Origin: MnTg04 sp964568075 | Lineage (GTDB): Bacteria > Pseudomonadota > Gammaproteobacteria > Steroidobacterales > MnTg04 | NCBI GenBank assembly: GCA_964568075.1 | Contig: CAZMOM010000001.1 | Span: 1-64,000 of the forward strand | Length of the DNA: 64,000 nucleotides | Direction of reading: 5' to 3' | Shown: positions 36,633 to 44,439 of the stretch, in pieces | How the letters are laid out: each line of letters starts with the position of its first letter | How positions within the stretch are numbered: the stretch's first letter is position 1 | Program-made: the position numbers and the translations under genes | Notes under the pieces: model-generated | The model's database searches: none | What the model saw: only the letters and a program-made list of their open reading frames with translations | Told to the model about the DNA's origin: nothing

Positions 36633-38341
36633 GCAAAGAACAATTCAGGACCTGCCCGGAGTCCGGACTGCAGTTCCACAAACCGGCAGAAATGCTGATG
36701 AGGGCCCACGCCGTCGTCGCGGTCGTCATCCTGCTGCTGGGCGGCATCGCCGCTCTCCTGGTATTGCTGACCCGCTGGCAGACTTTTCATTTGCTGCCCG
36801 CCGACCGTTTTTATCAGCTACTGACCGGCCATGGCGTCAACATGCTGATTTTCTGGATCATCTTTTTCGAAATAGCTGTACTGCATTTCTGTTCGTCGAC
36901 ATTGCTGCGTTGCCGCATCGCTACGCCAAGAATCGCGTGGGCGGGTTTTGGCCTGATGGTGCTCGGAGCCGTGATCAATAATGTCGCCGTGCTGAGCGGC
37001 GACGCCTCGGTCATGATGACCTCGTATGTGCCGATGCCAGCCGATCCGAATTTTTATCTCGGCTTGATTCTGTTCGCGGTCGGCGCGCTGCTCGGTTGTT
37101 TCGTGTTCCTGGGCACGCTGGTCGTCGCCAAGGCAGAAAATACCTACGAAGGCTCGATTCCGCTGGTCACGTTTGGGGCGTTGACCGCCTGTATTATCGC
37201 GGTTTTCACGATCGCGGCCGGCGCGATCATCTTGATACCAACCTATCTTTGGTCTCTGGGTTTGATCAGTCATATTGATCCGGTCATGTACCGCCTGGTC
37301 TGGTGGGCATTCGGTCATGCATCCCAACAAATCAACGTGGCGGCCCATATCGCGGTCTGGTATGCGATCGCGGCGATTGTATTCGGCGCCAAGCCGCTGT
37401 CGGAAAAAGTCAGCCGTCTGGCGTTTTTCCTCTATATCGCGTTTTTGCAGTTGGCTGCGGCCCATCACCTGATGGTCGATCCCGGTATCAGCTCCACGTG
37501 GAAAATATTCAACACCAGTTACGCGATGTACCTGGCGGTGCTGGCCAGCATGATTCATGGCCTGACCGTGCCGGGATCCATCGAAGTCGCGCAACGCGCC
37601 AAGGGCCTGACCAGGGGACTGTTCGAGTGGCTGCGAAAAGCGCCCTGGGGTAACCCCGTGTTTTCCGGCATGTTCATCTCGCTGGTCGGGTTTGGGTTCA
37701 TTGGTGGCATCTCCGGCGTCGTGATGGGCACCGAGCAGATCAATATCATTATTCACAACACCATTTATGTACCGGGTCATTTCCACGCCACGGTCGTTAT
37801 CGGCACGACGCTGGCATTTATGTCGCTGACCTATTTCCTGATCCCTGTGTTGTTCCGTCGTCAGGTGTTCCTGCCGGGACTGGCCAAATGGCAACCGTAC
37901 CTGTTCGGACTCGGCATGGCCGGATTCGCCCTCGCGATGATGGGCGCGGGTACGCTTGGCATCGAGCGGCGGCACTGGGATATGGCGTTCACCGATTTGG
38001 CGCTCGGCTTTGATTATCCGGCTACCGCCTACACGATGATGGGCATCGTGGGCGTCAGCGGCTTGATTGCGGTGCTTGGCGGCGCCATTTTCATCATGAT
38101 CACCGTGGTTTCGGTATTCTTTGGCAAGCGTGTCGAATCTGAATCCAGCTATGGCACGTTTACGACTCGCCTGATGAGAGCCGAGCCCACCATCGTTCCC
38201 GCAGGCGGTCACGCGGCGGCGGGCAAGTGGGGTTTCGCGGCTCCGGGCACCTTTGTCTTCGCCATCTTCTTCCTGGCTACCTTCGTGGTCTACTATGCCA
38301 TCAACTGGAAGTACCTGGCCTCGGTATGGCCCATGCAGTAG
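36629..38341 (+). CDS. B-type heme-copper subunit I lacking the cross-linked Tyr (NO reductase-like)
   Basis: The 570-residue protein has at least 13 membrane helices. Low-spin heme ligands are His68 (TGHGVN) and His386; the high-spin heme ligand is His384 (VPGHFHATVV). The copper or iron site is His230 and His279-His280 (AAAHHLMVDPG). Where ba3 oxidase has GHPIVYF, this protein has GHASQQI, so the Tyr that forms the His-Tyr cross-link is Gln234. Oxygen reductases of the A and B types need that Tyr. Its loss is a hallmark of oxygen-reductase-derived NO reductases (the eNOR group and relatives). Start GTG overlaps the subunit II stop. The function call is inference; the substitution is seen. 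Confidence 0.85.
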   Translation: MSKEQFRTCPESGLQFHKPAEMLMRAHAVVAVVILLLGGIAALLVLLTRWQTFHLLPADRFYQLLTGHGVNMLIFWIIFFEIAVLHFCSSTLLRCRIATPRIAWAGFGLMVLGAVINNVAVLSGDASVMMTSYVPMPADPNFYLGLILFAVGALLGCFVFLGTLVVAKAENTYEGSIPLVTFGALTACIIAVFTIAAGAIILIPTYLWSLGLISHIDPVMYRLVWWAFGHASQQINVAAHIAVWYAIAAIVFGAKPLSEKVSRLAFFLYIAFLQLAAAHHLMVDPGISSTWKIFNTSYAMYLAVLASMIHGLTVPGSIEVAQRAKGLTRGLFEWLRKAPWGNPVFSGMFISLVGFGFIGGISGVVMGTEQINIIIHNTIYVPGHFHATVVIGTTLAFMSLTYFLIPVLFRRQVFLPGLAKWQPYLFGLGMAGFALAMMGAGTLGIERRHWDMAFTDLALGFDYPATAYTMMGIVGVSGLIAVLGGAIFIMITVVSVFFGKRVESESSYGTFTTRLMRAEPTIVPAGGHAAAGKWGFAAPGTFVFAIFFLATFVVYYAINWKYLASVWPMQ

Positions 38342-38361
38342 CCGCCAAAAACACTCAACCG

Positions 38362-38403
38362 GCGCCGGGCAGTATGATAGTCACCTGTCCGGCGCTTTTT
38401 TTT
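38362..38403 (+). terminator. Rho-independent terminator after subunit I
   Basis: GCGCCGGGCA (38362-38371) pairs with TGTCCGGCGC (38386-38395) with one G-T pair, followed directly by eight T (38396-38403). It lies 20 bases after the subunit I stop and before the next SCO gene, so the second SCO operon may start anew or be attenuated. Confidence 0.75.
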
Positions 38404-38431
38404 GCGCTGTCGCCCGGATCGAAATCACCAC

Positions 38432-39253
38432 ATGGCAATATCTAAACAATATTTACCGCTGGTCGCCCTCGCACTGTTGTCGTTGATCGCGACGCCCGCG
38501 GATGCGCAGTCAAAGACGGCCGCCGGGGCAGACTATGATCGTGGCGCTGCGTTAAGCCACTCGCAGACGGCGATCGGCCGCACGCTCGGTAACCACCTGT
38601 TTACCGATACCTCGGGAAACGCTGTCAGGATCGCGGACTACGCCGGCAAGCCCCTGCTGATCAGCCTGATTTTTACATCCTGCGATCACACTTGCCCGGT
38701 CACGACGCGTCATTTAAAAAAAGCGGTGGAAGCCGCCCGCGAATTACTGGATGAAGACAGTTTTCGGGTCGTGACGATCGGTTTCGATACGTCGCGTGAT
38801 ACGCCGGATAACATGCGGGTTTTTGCCCGCGAGCAAAATATCGATCTGGAGGGCTGGGACTTTCTCAGCGGCAGCCCCGAGACCATCACCAATTTGATCG
38901 ACGAGATCGGTTTCATCCATTTTCCGTCACCTCGAGGATTCGATCACATTACCCAGGTGACTGTCGTCGATCGCGATGGTGTTATCTACCGGCAGGTTTA
39001 TGGCGAAATATTTGAGCTGCCCTGGCTTGTCGAACCGCTGAAAGAGTTGATATTCAACCGCCCACAGTCGGCGGGCCACCTGGTGGCGAGCCTTTTCGAT
39101 CGAATCCGCCTGTTCTGCACCGTTTACAACCCGAACACCGGTCGCTACAGAATTGACTACTCTCTTTTTATCCAGATAGCCATTGGTCTTATGATCGTCC
39201 TTTGGGTCTTCGTTTACCTGTTGCGGGAATACCTGCACGCGCGGCGCAAATAG
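38432..39253 (+). CDS. Second SCO1/SenC protein with C-terminal membrane helix
   Basis: The start at 38432 (MAISKQYLPLVALALLSL) opens a 273-residue protein with a signal peptide cleaved near ATPADA. The thioredoxin-fold copper site has Cys84 and Cys88 (TSCDHTCP) and His172 (GFDHITQ). Unlike the first SCO, it is anchored by a C-terminal helix (about 245-266). It leads an operon with the cytochrome b fusion 13 bases downstream and the hemerythrin. It may serve thiol/disulfide exchange or copper delivery for this cluster. Confidence 0.9.
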   Translation: MAISKQYLPLVALALLSLIATPADAQSKTAAGADYDRGAALSHSQTAIGRTLGNHLFTDTSGNAVRIADYAGKPLLISLIFTSCDHTCPVTTRHLKKAVEAARELLDEDSFRVVTIGFDTSRDTPDNMRVFAREQNIDLEGWDFLSGSPETITNLIDEIGFIHFPSPRGFDHITQVTVVDRDGVIYRQVYGEIFELPWLVEPLKELIFNRPQSAGHLVASLFDRIRLFCTVYNPNTGRYRIDYSLFIQIAIGLMIVLWVFVYLLREYLHARRK

Positions 39254-39266
39254 CGGAGCGCCCGGT

Positions 39267-41327
39267 TTGTTACGACTGCTGCAGAGGGCGGGTCAGTACG
39301 GATTTAACTGGCTCCGGAAAATGCTGGACCCTGCCTTCGGCCCGGGGATGAATCCACTCCGGCACCTGGGATCGCTGACCATATTCTTTTTCTGGATTGT
39401 GCTGGTGAGCGGCATTTGGCTGTTCGCCTTTTTTCACACCAGCGTCACCGGCGCCTATGAGTCGGTCGAGTATCTCACCCACGACCAGTGGTACCTGGGC
39501 GGCGTAATGCGCAGCCTTCACCGATACGCCTCGGATGCGGCGATCATTACCCTGGCTCTGCACATTACCAAGGAGTTTTCCTTCGACCGGCACCGCTACA
39601 AACGCTGGTTTAGCTGGGTAACCGGTGTCCCGCTGCTGTGGCTGGTCATCCCGCTTGGCATTACCGGCTACTGGCTGGTCTGGGACCAGCTTGCCCAATA
39701 TGTCGCACTTGCCTCGGCCGAACTAATCGACTGGCTGCCGATTTTTTTCGACTCGATGGCGCGAAATTTTCTCAGCGACGAGAGTCTCAGCGACCGTTTT
39801 TTTACGCTGATGGCGTTTTTGCACCTGATCGGATTGCCGCTGTTTCTGGTATTCGGCATCTGGCTGCATGTCTTCAGGATCACCGCACCCGAGATCAATC
39901 CCCCGCGCGTCCTGATGGCAGGCGCACTACTGGCCATGCTGGTCCTTTCGCTGGTGTACCCCGCCCTGAGTCAGGGTCAGGCTGACCTCTCGCGGGTCCC
40001 CCAGAGTCTCGGTCTGGACTGGTATTATTTGCTGGTCTATCCGTTGATGAAAACCTGGTCGGTAGGCTGGGTCTGGGCGTTGCTGGGCGGAATCAGCCTG
40101 CTTTTGTGCTTGGCGCCGTGGCTGCCGCCGCCCAAAACCCATCACCCCGCGGTCGTGAATCTCGACAACTGCAACGGCTGTGCGCGCTGCGTCGACGACT
40201 GCCCGTTCAGCGCGGTCTCGATGGCCCCGCGCAGCGACGGCAAGCCCCATGCCAGTGAGCCAGTTGTCGATCCCGATTTGTGCATCAGCTGCGGTATCTG
40301 TGTCGGCGCCTGCCCAACCGCAACGCCATTCCGGGCACGCAGCCTGCTGATTCCCGGTATCGATCTTCCGGACATGTCTGCCGCCTGGATACGCGAGACC
40401 GTCGAGACTGCGGTTAGTTCGTCCGGCGGAAAACCACCGGTCCTCGTGTTTGCCTGCAAGACCAGCCGCGGCACCCGCGCCGTAGAAAAGGCGGGTAAGC
40501 CGGTCGTCGAGGTCAGATGCATGGCGCAGCTGCCTCCGTCATTTATCGATTATGTGCTCAGTCGGGACCTGGCGGATGGCGTTTTTCTGGCCGGTTGCGA
40601 GGGCGGCGACTGTCAGTTCCGGCTCGGCGCGACCTGGACCGAGCAGCGACTGGCCCGCCAGCGCGATCCGCGTCTGCGCAAGCGGGTGATTGGCGAGCGG
40701 ATCGCGCTCGGCTGGCTGGAGGACTGGTCTCGTTTTCCCGATACCCTGCAAGCCGTTGTCGCATTCGAAAACGAACTCTCAGGCGGTCCTCTGCCGGTCG
40801 CAAAAGAAAAGGTAACGAAACGAAGATACGGCCCTGCAAAAATACTGGCCTCCGTCGTTACCTATGGCGTCTTCGCGGGGCTGGTGGGCTGGCTGTCGGT
40901 CTGGCCGGAATATCGCCTGATCGAGCCCGGACAGGCGGTCATCTCGCTGACCTTTTCGCATGCTGGCCAACGGGTCGGTGAGTGTCGGCGACTGAGCCCG
41001 GAAGAACTGGCCGAGCTGCCGCCCAATATGCGCAACCCGATGGATTGCCCGCGAGAGAGACATCCTGTGCAGGTCGTCTTCAGCGCGGACGGCGACCTTC
41101 TTTACCAGGAATCCCGGCCAGCCAGCGGCCTGTGGAGCGACGGCGAGTCGTCGGTCTATCAGCGTCTGCTGGTGACAGCCGGACGACACCGCCTGTTTAT
41201 CGGTATGCGTGACTCGGATCGGACCTCTGGATTCGATTACCAGCGGGAAGAGGAAATTCTTCTCGAGGCAAACCAGCACCTGGTCGTGGAGTTCGATGAT
41301 GTGCAAAAAACTTTCGTATTCAGGTAG
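39267..41327 (+). CDS. Cytochrome b / 2x[4Fe-4S] ferredoxin / MvhD (FlpD) fusion membrane protein
   Basis: The 686-residue protein is built of modules. Residues 30-285 are a PetB-like diheme cytochrome b with ligand pairs His85/His99 and His186/His201. Residues 296-355 are a bacterial ferredoxin domain with CNGCARCVDDCP (302-312) and CISCGICVGACP (339-349). Residues 390-490 match MvhD/FlpD, with Cys397, Cys418, Cys444 and Cys449 (FACKTS, VRCMAQ, AGCEGGDC). A last helix (about 527-546) leads to a C-terminal beta domain. MvhD passes electrons to heterodisulfide-reductase-type complexes in archaea and some bacteria. Here it would link a cytoplasmic Fe-S relay to quinone-reactive hemes. The start (TTG) is 13 bases after the SCO stop. 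Confidence 0.88.
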   Translation: MLRLLQRAGQYGFNWLRKMLDPAFGPGMNPLRHLGSLTIFFFWIVLVSGIWLFAFFHTSVTGAYESVEYLTHDQWYLGGVMRSLHRYASDAAIITLALHITKEFSFDRHRYKRWFSWVTGVPLLWLVIPLGITGYWLVWDQLAQYVALASAELIDWLPIFFDSMARNFLSDESLSDRFFTLMAFLHLIGLPLFLVFGIWLHVFRITAPEINPPRVLMAGALLAMLVLSLVYPALSQGQADLSRVPQSLGLDWYYLLVYPLMKTWSVGWVWALLGGISLLLCLAPWLPPPKTHHPAVVNLDNCNGCARCVDDCPFSAVSMAPRSDGKPHASEPVVDPDLCISCGICVGACPTATPFRARSLLIPGIDLPDMSAAWIRETVETAVSSSGGKPPVLVFACKTSRGTRAVEKAGKPVVEVRCMAQLPPSFIDYVLSRDLADGVFLAGCEGGDCQFRLGATWTEQRLARQRDPRLRKRVIGERIALGWLEDWSRFPDTLQAVVAFENELSGGPLPVAKEKVTKRRYGPAKILASVVTYGVFAGLVGWLSVWPEYRLIEPGQAVISLTFSHAGQRVGECRRLSPEELAELPPNMRNPMDCPRERHPVQVVFSADGDLLYQESRPASGLWSDGESSVYQRLLVTAGRHRLFIGMRDSDRTSGFDYQREEEILLEANQHLVVEFDDVQKTFVFR

Positions 41328-41335
41328 GAGGCAAA

Positions 41336-41725
41336 ATGGCGTTTCTCGAATGGAGCCCTGATTTTTCGGTTGGCGTTGCCGCTGTGGATTACGAGCACCG
41401 CAATATGATCGAAATGATTAACTGTCTTTACGAGCAAATGGACAAGCGGAATGATGCGAACACGATAGCAAATTTCCTTGGGGAAATTCACGCCGGTATC
41501 GCCGCCCATTTCGCGTTCGAGGAAAACCTGATGAAAAATGCAGCCTATCGCGAATACGAGGACCACAAGGAAGACCACGAAGAACTACTGGACCGGATCA
41601 GAGAACTGATGGACTGCTACGCCGACGATCCGGTGGCAGGCGGTAACAGACTGCGCCAGGAGCTGGCCGACTGGTTTGGCCAGCACTTCAGTACCTTTGA
41701 CGCGCGATTACACCAGGCTCTGTAG
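41336..41725 (+). CDS. Bacteriohemerythrin
   Basis: The 129-residue protein has the four-helix hemerythrin fold with the diiron ligands in order: His in DYEHRNMIEMIN (about 21), His and Glu in HFAFEENLM (about 61-65), His in YEDHKEDHEEL (about 80-84), and His and Asp in WFGQHFSTFD near the C-terminus. It binds oxygen or nitric oxide reversibly. The start follows AGGAGG, 8 bases after the cytochrome b fusion, so it belongs to the same operon and may buffer or deliver the gas used by the cluster. Confidence 0.93.
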   Translation: MAFLEWSPDFSVGVAAVDYEHRNMIEMINCLYEQMDKRNDANTIANFLGEIHAGIAAHFAFEENLMKNAAYREYEDHKEDHEELLDRIRELMDCYADDPVAGGNRLRQELADWFGQHFSTFDARLHQAL

Positions 41726-41740
41726 AAGATGCGGAAACTG

Positions 41741-41926
41741 TCAAGGTCCGCCGAACAGACTCCTGAGATAAGCAAACGACGTTAGTGCCAGCACCAGGAA
41801 AATCACAAAAAATACGGCTTGCCGTTGTTTGAGAGCCGCGCCGCGTTTCTGTTCGATCCGCCGGACCAGCCAGTCGGATACCAGGTAAACGACGATCGCG
41901 TTAAGCGTAAAAATCACGAGTTGCAT
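41741..41926 (-). CDS. Small two-helix membrane protein
   Basis: The 61-residue protein has two predicted membrane helices (MQLVIFTLNAIVVYLVSDWL and VFFVIFLVLALTSFAYLRSL) joined by a charged loop (RRIEQKRGAALKQRQ). It begins 34 bases after the stop of the divergent heme-copper gene and is probably co-transcribed as an accessory subunit. No family is recognised. Confidence 0.6.
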   Translation of the reverse strand: MQLVIFTLNAIVVYLVSDWLVRRIEQKRGAALKQRQAVFFVIFLVLALTSFAYLRSLFGGP

Positions 41927-41960
41927 CAGTTTTTAACCTGTAGAGACGACTTGGTTCGGG

Positions 41961-43313
41961 CTATCGCCTGACGCGCATCGACCGGTAGGCGACGACCAGG
42001 AACATTAAACCTCCGATCACTGAGATCAGACCGCCCAGACCCATCAGGCCCATGCCGGCAATCTCACCCAGCCGATCCACGCCTTGCGCCAGGCCGGCCG
42101 TTTTCCTTTGCACACCATATCCGCCTGACCAGGCCAGACCTATGACATGCATCAACTGGCCGCCACCGTAGATATACGGCTGCCAGAAGGCCATGCGCGA
42201 CGGTACAGGGCCAAATCCGAGCCTGGGCAGCAGGTAATAGGTCAGCCCCATGAACGCGATGGTCACGCCGACGGTGGACCCGTGGTAGTGGGCCGGTATC
42301 ACGATATCCAGCCCTGCGATGGCAAATCCCAGCACGCCGCCAATCGCAAACAACATGATCGAGCTTTGCAGGGCGGAACCCAGATAACGCCCCTCGCCCT
42401 CCGGCTTTTGTGAATTCCACAGGCTGACGAGAACAGCCAGACCCAGTGGGATACAGGAAAGACCGCCGTATTTCATTAATTCGGTGAAAGCGAGGCGATG
42501 GCCCGGCGACACGATGTCGTGGGCGATGTAGAGGAAGGGGACCGTGATCACCGGTAATGCCAAGATGACGAGGAACAGCAGCGTCATGCGCGGCGTCAGG
42601 GTGTAACGGCAATTACAATGCTGTGCCAGCACAATCCAGGCCACCATCATCAACAAGGTATGGGTGAATTGCAGAACATGGCCACCGCCCCAGAACAGAA
42701 ACTCGAAATAGACCTGGCCATCCATCTCGGCGGGCATTCCCGCAAATGACGCAATAAAAGCGGCGATCGCTGTGCCGGTGACGACTGCCGACAAAGTGAT
42801 TCCTGTCTGCAACGCGGACGCGCCATCTAGTGACGGCCCCAGGCTTTTGCGAGTTATCGCGGAACGCAGTAAGTGGCTGCCGATACCGCCCGTGAACAGA
42901 ACCAGGCCCGTGTAGAAAACCGGATGTTGCAGGACCGGAACGTAATTGTTCATCAACGGATTGGCGGCGCCGACAAACGGAGAAACAATCACGACCACCG
43001 TGCCGCCAGCAGCAAGCCAGAAAGACACCTTGTCCCAAAGCGGCAGATCGCGAGCCGAACTCAGACTCCACATCATTCCTGCAATCGACAACAGCCAGAT
43101 CAGCACTGAAAGATCCACATGCACCACCAGCGCCACGCGGAAAAAATCGACAAGCGGGATCATCTCCTGCACGACCGGTGTCCTCGCCAGGACCAGCAGG
43201 ATGGAGTAACCGCCGGCAGCAACCAGCGATGCCAGGCCGAGCGTGAGCCAGGCCACGACCGCCCAGCGCATGGTGCGATTTTTAATGGGCAAGTCGTAGA
43301 TCGCTGAGTTCAT
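41961..43313 (-). CDS. Divergent single-subunit heme-copper superfamily protein (subunit I-like)
   Basis: The 450-residue protein has about 12 membrane helices and the superfamily heme pattern: His65 (VVHVDLSV), and His342/His344 in PAHYHGSTVGV. The metal site is altered. After His212 (WGGGHVLQF) the +4 residue is Phe216, so no cross-linked Tyr is possible; the usual HH pair reads His265-Asp266 (YIAHDIV). It has no CuA subunit of its own. These changes exclude a standard oxidase. They fit the NO-reductase-like families known from genome comparisons (a His to Asp change has been noted in the gNOR type), but I cannot fix the family. Only the small gene at 41741 follows it. Confidence 0.75.
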   Translation of the reverse strand: MNSAIYDLPIKNRTMRWAVVAWLTLGLASLVAAGGYSILLVLARTPVVQEMIPLVDFFRVALVVHVDLSVLIWLLSIAGMMWSLSSARDLPLWDKVSFWLAAGGTVVVIVSPFVGAANPLMNNYVPVLQHPVFYTGLVLFTGGIGSHLLRSAITRKSLGPSLDGASALQTGITLSAVVTGTAIAAFIASFAGMPAEMDGQVYFEFLFWGGGHVLQFTHTLLMMVAWIVLAQHCNCRYTLTPRMTLLFLVILALPVITVPFLYIAHDIVSPGHRLAFTELMKYGGLSCIPLGLAVLVSLWNSQKPEGEGRYLGSALQSSIMLFAIGGVLGFAIAGLDIVIPAHYHGSTVGVTIAFMGLTYYLLPRLGFGPVPSRMAFWQPYIYGGGQLMHVIGLAWSGGYGVQRKTAGLAQGVDRLGEIAGMGLMGLGGLISVIGGLMFLVVAYRSMRVRR

Positions 43314-43419
43314 CCGTGCTGCTCTTCATATTGCCGGAGCATCGCAAGGTAGCGGCCGTGACACGTTACGTCAACGATTAGGGACCGCTGTTAAGTGAGC
43401 GGTCTGGTTCGTCAACGGA

Positions 43420-43489
43420 GCGGATGGCGTTAATCGAATCAGTACTCTCAGCCTGGCAAGCTAATGTCCGATCATTGAACTGCACCCAT
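43420..43489 (-). pseudogene. Degenerate tRNA-Gly copy
   Basis: Read on the minus strand, the segment aligns to tRNA-Gly along its length: TGCAGTTCAATG (D-arm), TTAGC-TTGCCAG-GCTGA (a pairing anticodon arm with GCC), GATTCGATT (T-loop region) and CATCCGC (acceptor). The acceptor and T stems no longer pair. It lies in the 336-base gap between the divergent heme-copper gene and rquA and is probably a relic. Confidence 0.55.
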
Positions 43490-43649
43490 TCCAGCTGCAC
43501 CTGATGCTCGCGCACGAACGATTGCAAATCAAAGCCGCCTGTTGCGGCGACCAACGATAATTGGCGACAAATACCTATTCAGTAGCCCACTGCCGCGACG
43601 TATAAATAGACACAGGAAAACCGGCCGGCAAGGCCGAAGGGAAGCGAAT

Positions 43650-44420
43650 ATGAATTACTCGGAATCGGCCGGAGCGAGCCGAGAGGTTTTTCAAGATACC
43701 GGCAATCATTCTTCTTTGGCGCAATCGGCGCCGGCACTGCTCCGCGCAGTCGCGCCTCGCATCCCGGACTATCTGCAAAAGACTTACTGGTGGGCCTATT
43801 TGAACCCACGCAACGTGCGGTATCTCGATCGCGAGCTGGTCGTTAAAACGATTCTCTGGCGGCAGCACGGCCGCCTCCAGCGAGCGGCGCTTGCGGAAAT
43901 CGAACCGGGGCAGCGGGTACTGCAATCGGCCTGTGTTTATGGCAATTTTTCACCGGCGCTCGCCGATCACATCGGTCCCGGGGGCAGGCTGGAGGTCGTC
44001 GATGTCGCCGAGGTGCAAGTCCTTAATTGCCGCCGCAAGCTCACCGAATATAAGCACGCCATCGTGCGGCATGAAAACGTTTTGCATCTTCGAGACGAGA
44101 GCTTCGATGCGGTGTGCTGTTACTTCCTGATGCATGAATTACCCGATGACTACAAACATGGAGTGGCGGCCGTCCTTTTAAACAGCGTTCGACCCGGCGG
44201 CAAGGTCGTTTTCGTCGACTACCACAAACCGCACTGGGCACATCCGCTCAAAATCGTGACCAGCCTGGTCTTCGATACGCTGGAGCCCTATGCAAAAGGC
44301 CTTTGGCACACGGAGATTGCAGCGTTCGCCGGCAACGATGCCCGTTTTTCGTGGCGAAAAGAGACTTACTTCGGTGGTCTTTTCCAGAAAGTGGTCGCCA
44401 CGCGCGAAAAGCAAAAATGA
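43650..44420 (+). CDS. rquA: Rhodoquinone biosynthesis methyltransferase-like protein RquA
   Basis: RquA converts ubiquinone to rhodoquinone, a low-potential quinone that donates electrons to fumarate reductase. The start at 43650 follows AAGGGAAG; the 256-residue protein has the RquA-specific segments YLQKTYWWAYLNPRNVRYLDR (41-61) and a diverged SAM loop VLQSACVYGNFS in place of GxGxG. LEVVDVAEVQVLNCRRKL, CCYFLMHELPDDYK and a C-terminal TYFGGLFQKVV follow. The gene is followed 19 bases later by frdA, so rhodoquinone synthesis and its use are in one operon. The neighbourhood strongly supports the call. Confidence 0.9.
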   Translation: MNYSESAGASREVFQDTGNHSSLAQSAPALLRAVAPRIPDYLQKTYWWAYLNPRNVRYLDRELVVKTILWRQHGRLQRAALAEIEPGQRVLQSACVYGNFSPALADHIGPGGRLEVVDVAEVQVLNCRRKLTEYKHAIVRHENVLHLRDESFDAVCCYFLMHELPDDYKHGVAAVLLNSVRPGGKVVFVDYHKPHWAHPLKIVTSLVFDTLEPYAKGLWHTEIAAFAGNDARFSWRKETYFGGLFQKVVATREKQK

Positions 44421-44439
44421 AAAGGCCGGAGACGGCTCG

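Noticed and set aside
36818..38212. A 464-codon open frame antisense to the heme-copper subunit I gene
   Set aside because: The product is rich in Arg, His, Asp and Gln without domains, as expected for the reverse strand of a GC-rich membrane protein gene. The sense gene has full heme ligands.
39267..41327. A simple bc1/b6f cytochrome b call for this gene
   Set aside because: Only the first third is cytochrome b. The ferredoxin and MvhD parts are in the same frame, and no Rieske or cytochrome c1 gene is near.
43314..43649. An FNR box upstream of rquA
   Set aside because: Only half-sites such as AAATCAA are present; no TTGA-N6-TCAA arrangement was found by eye.
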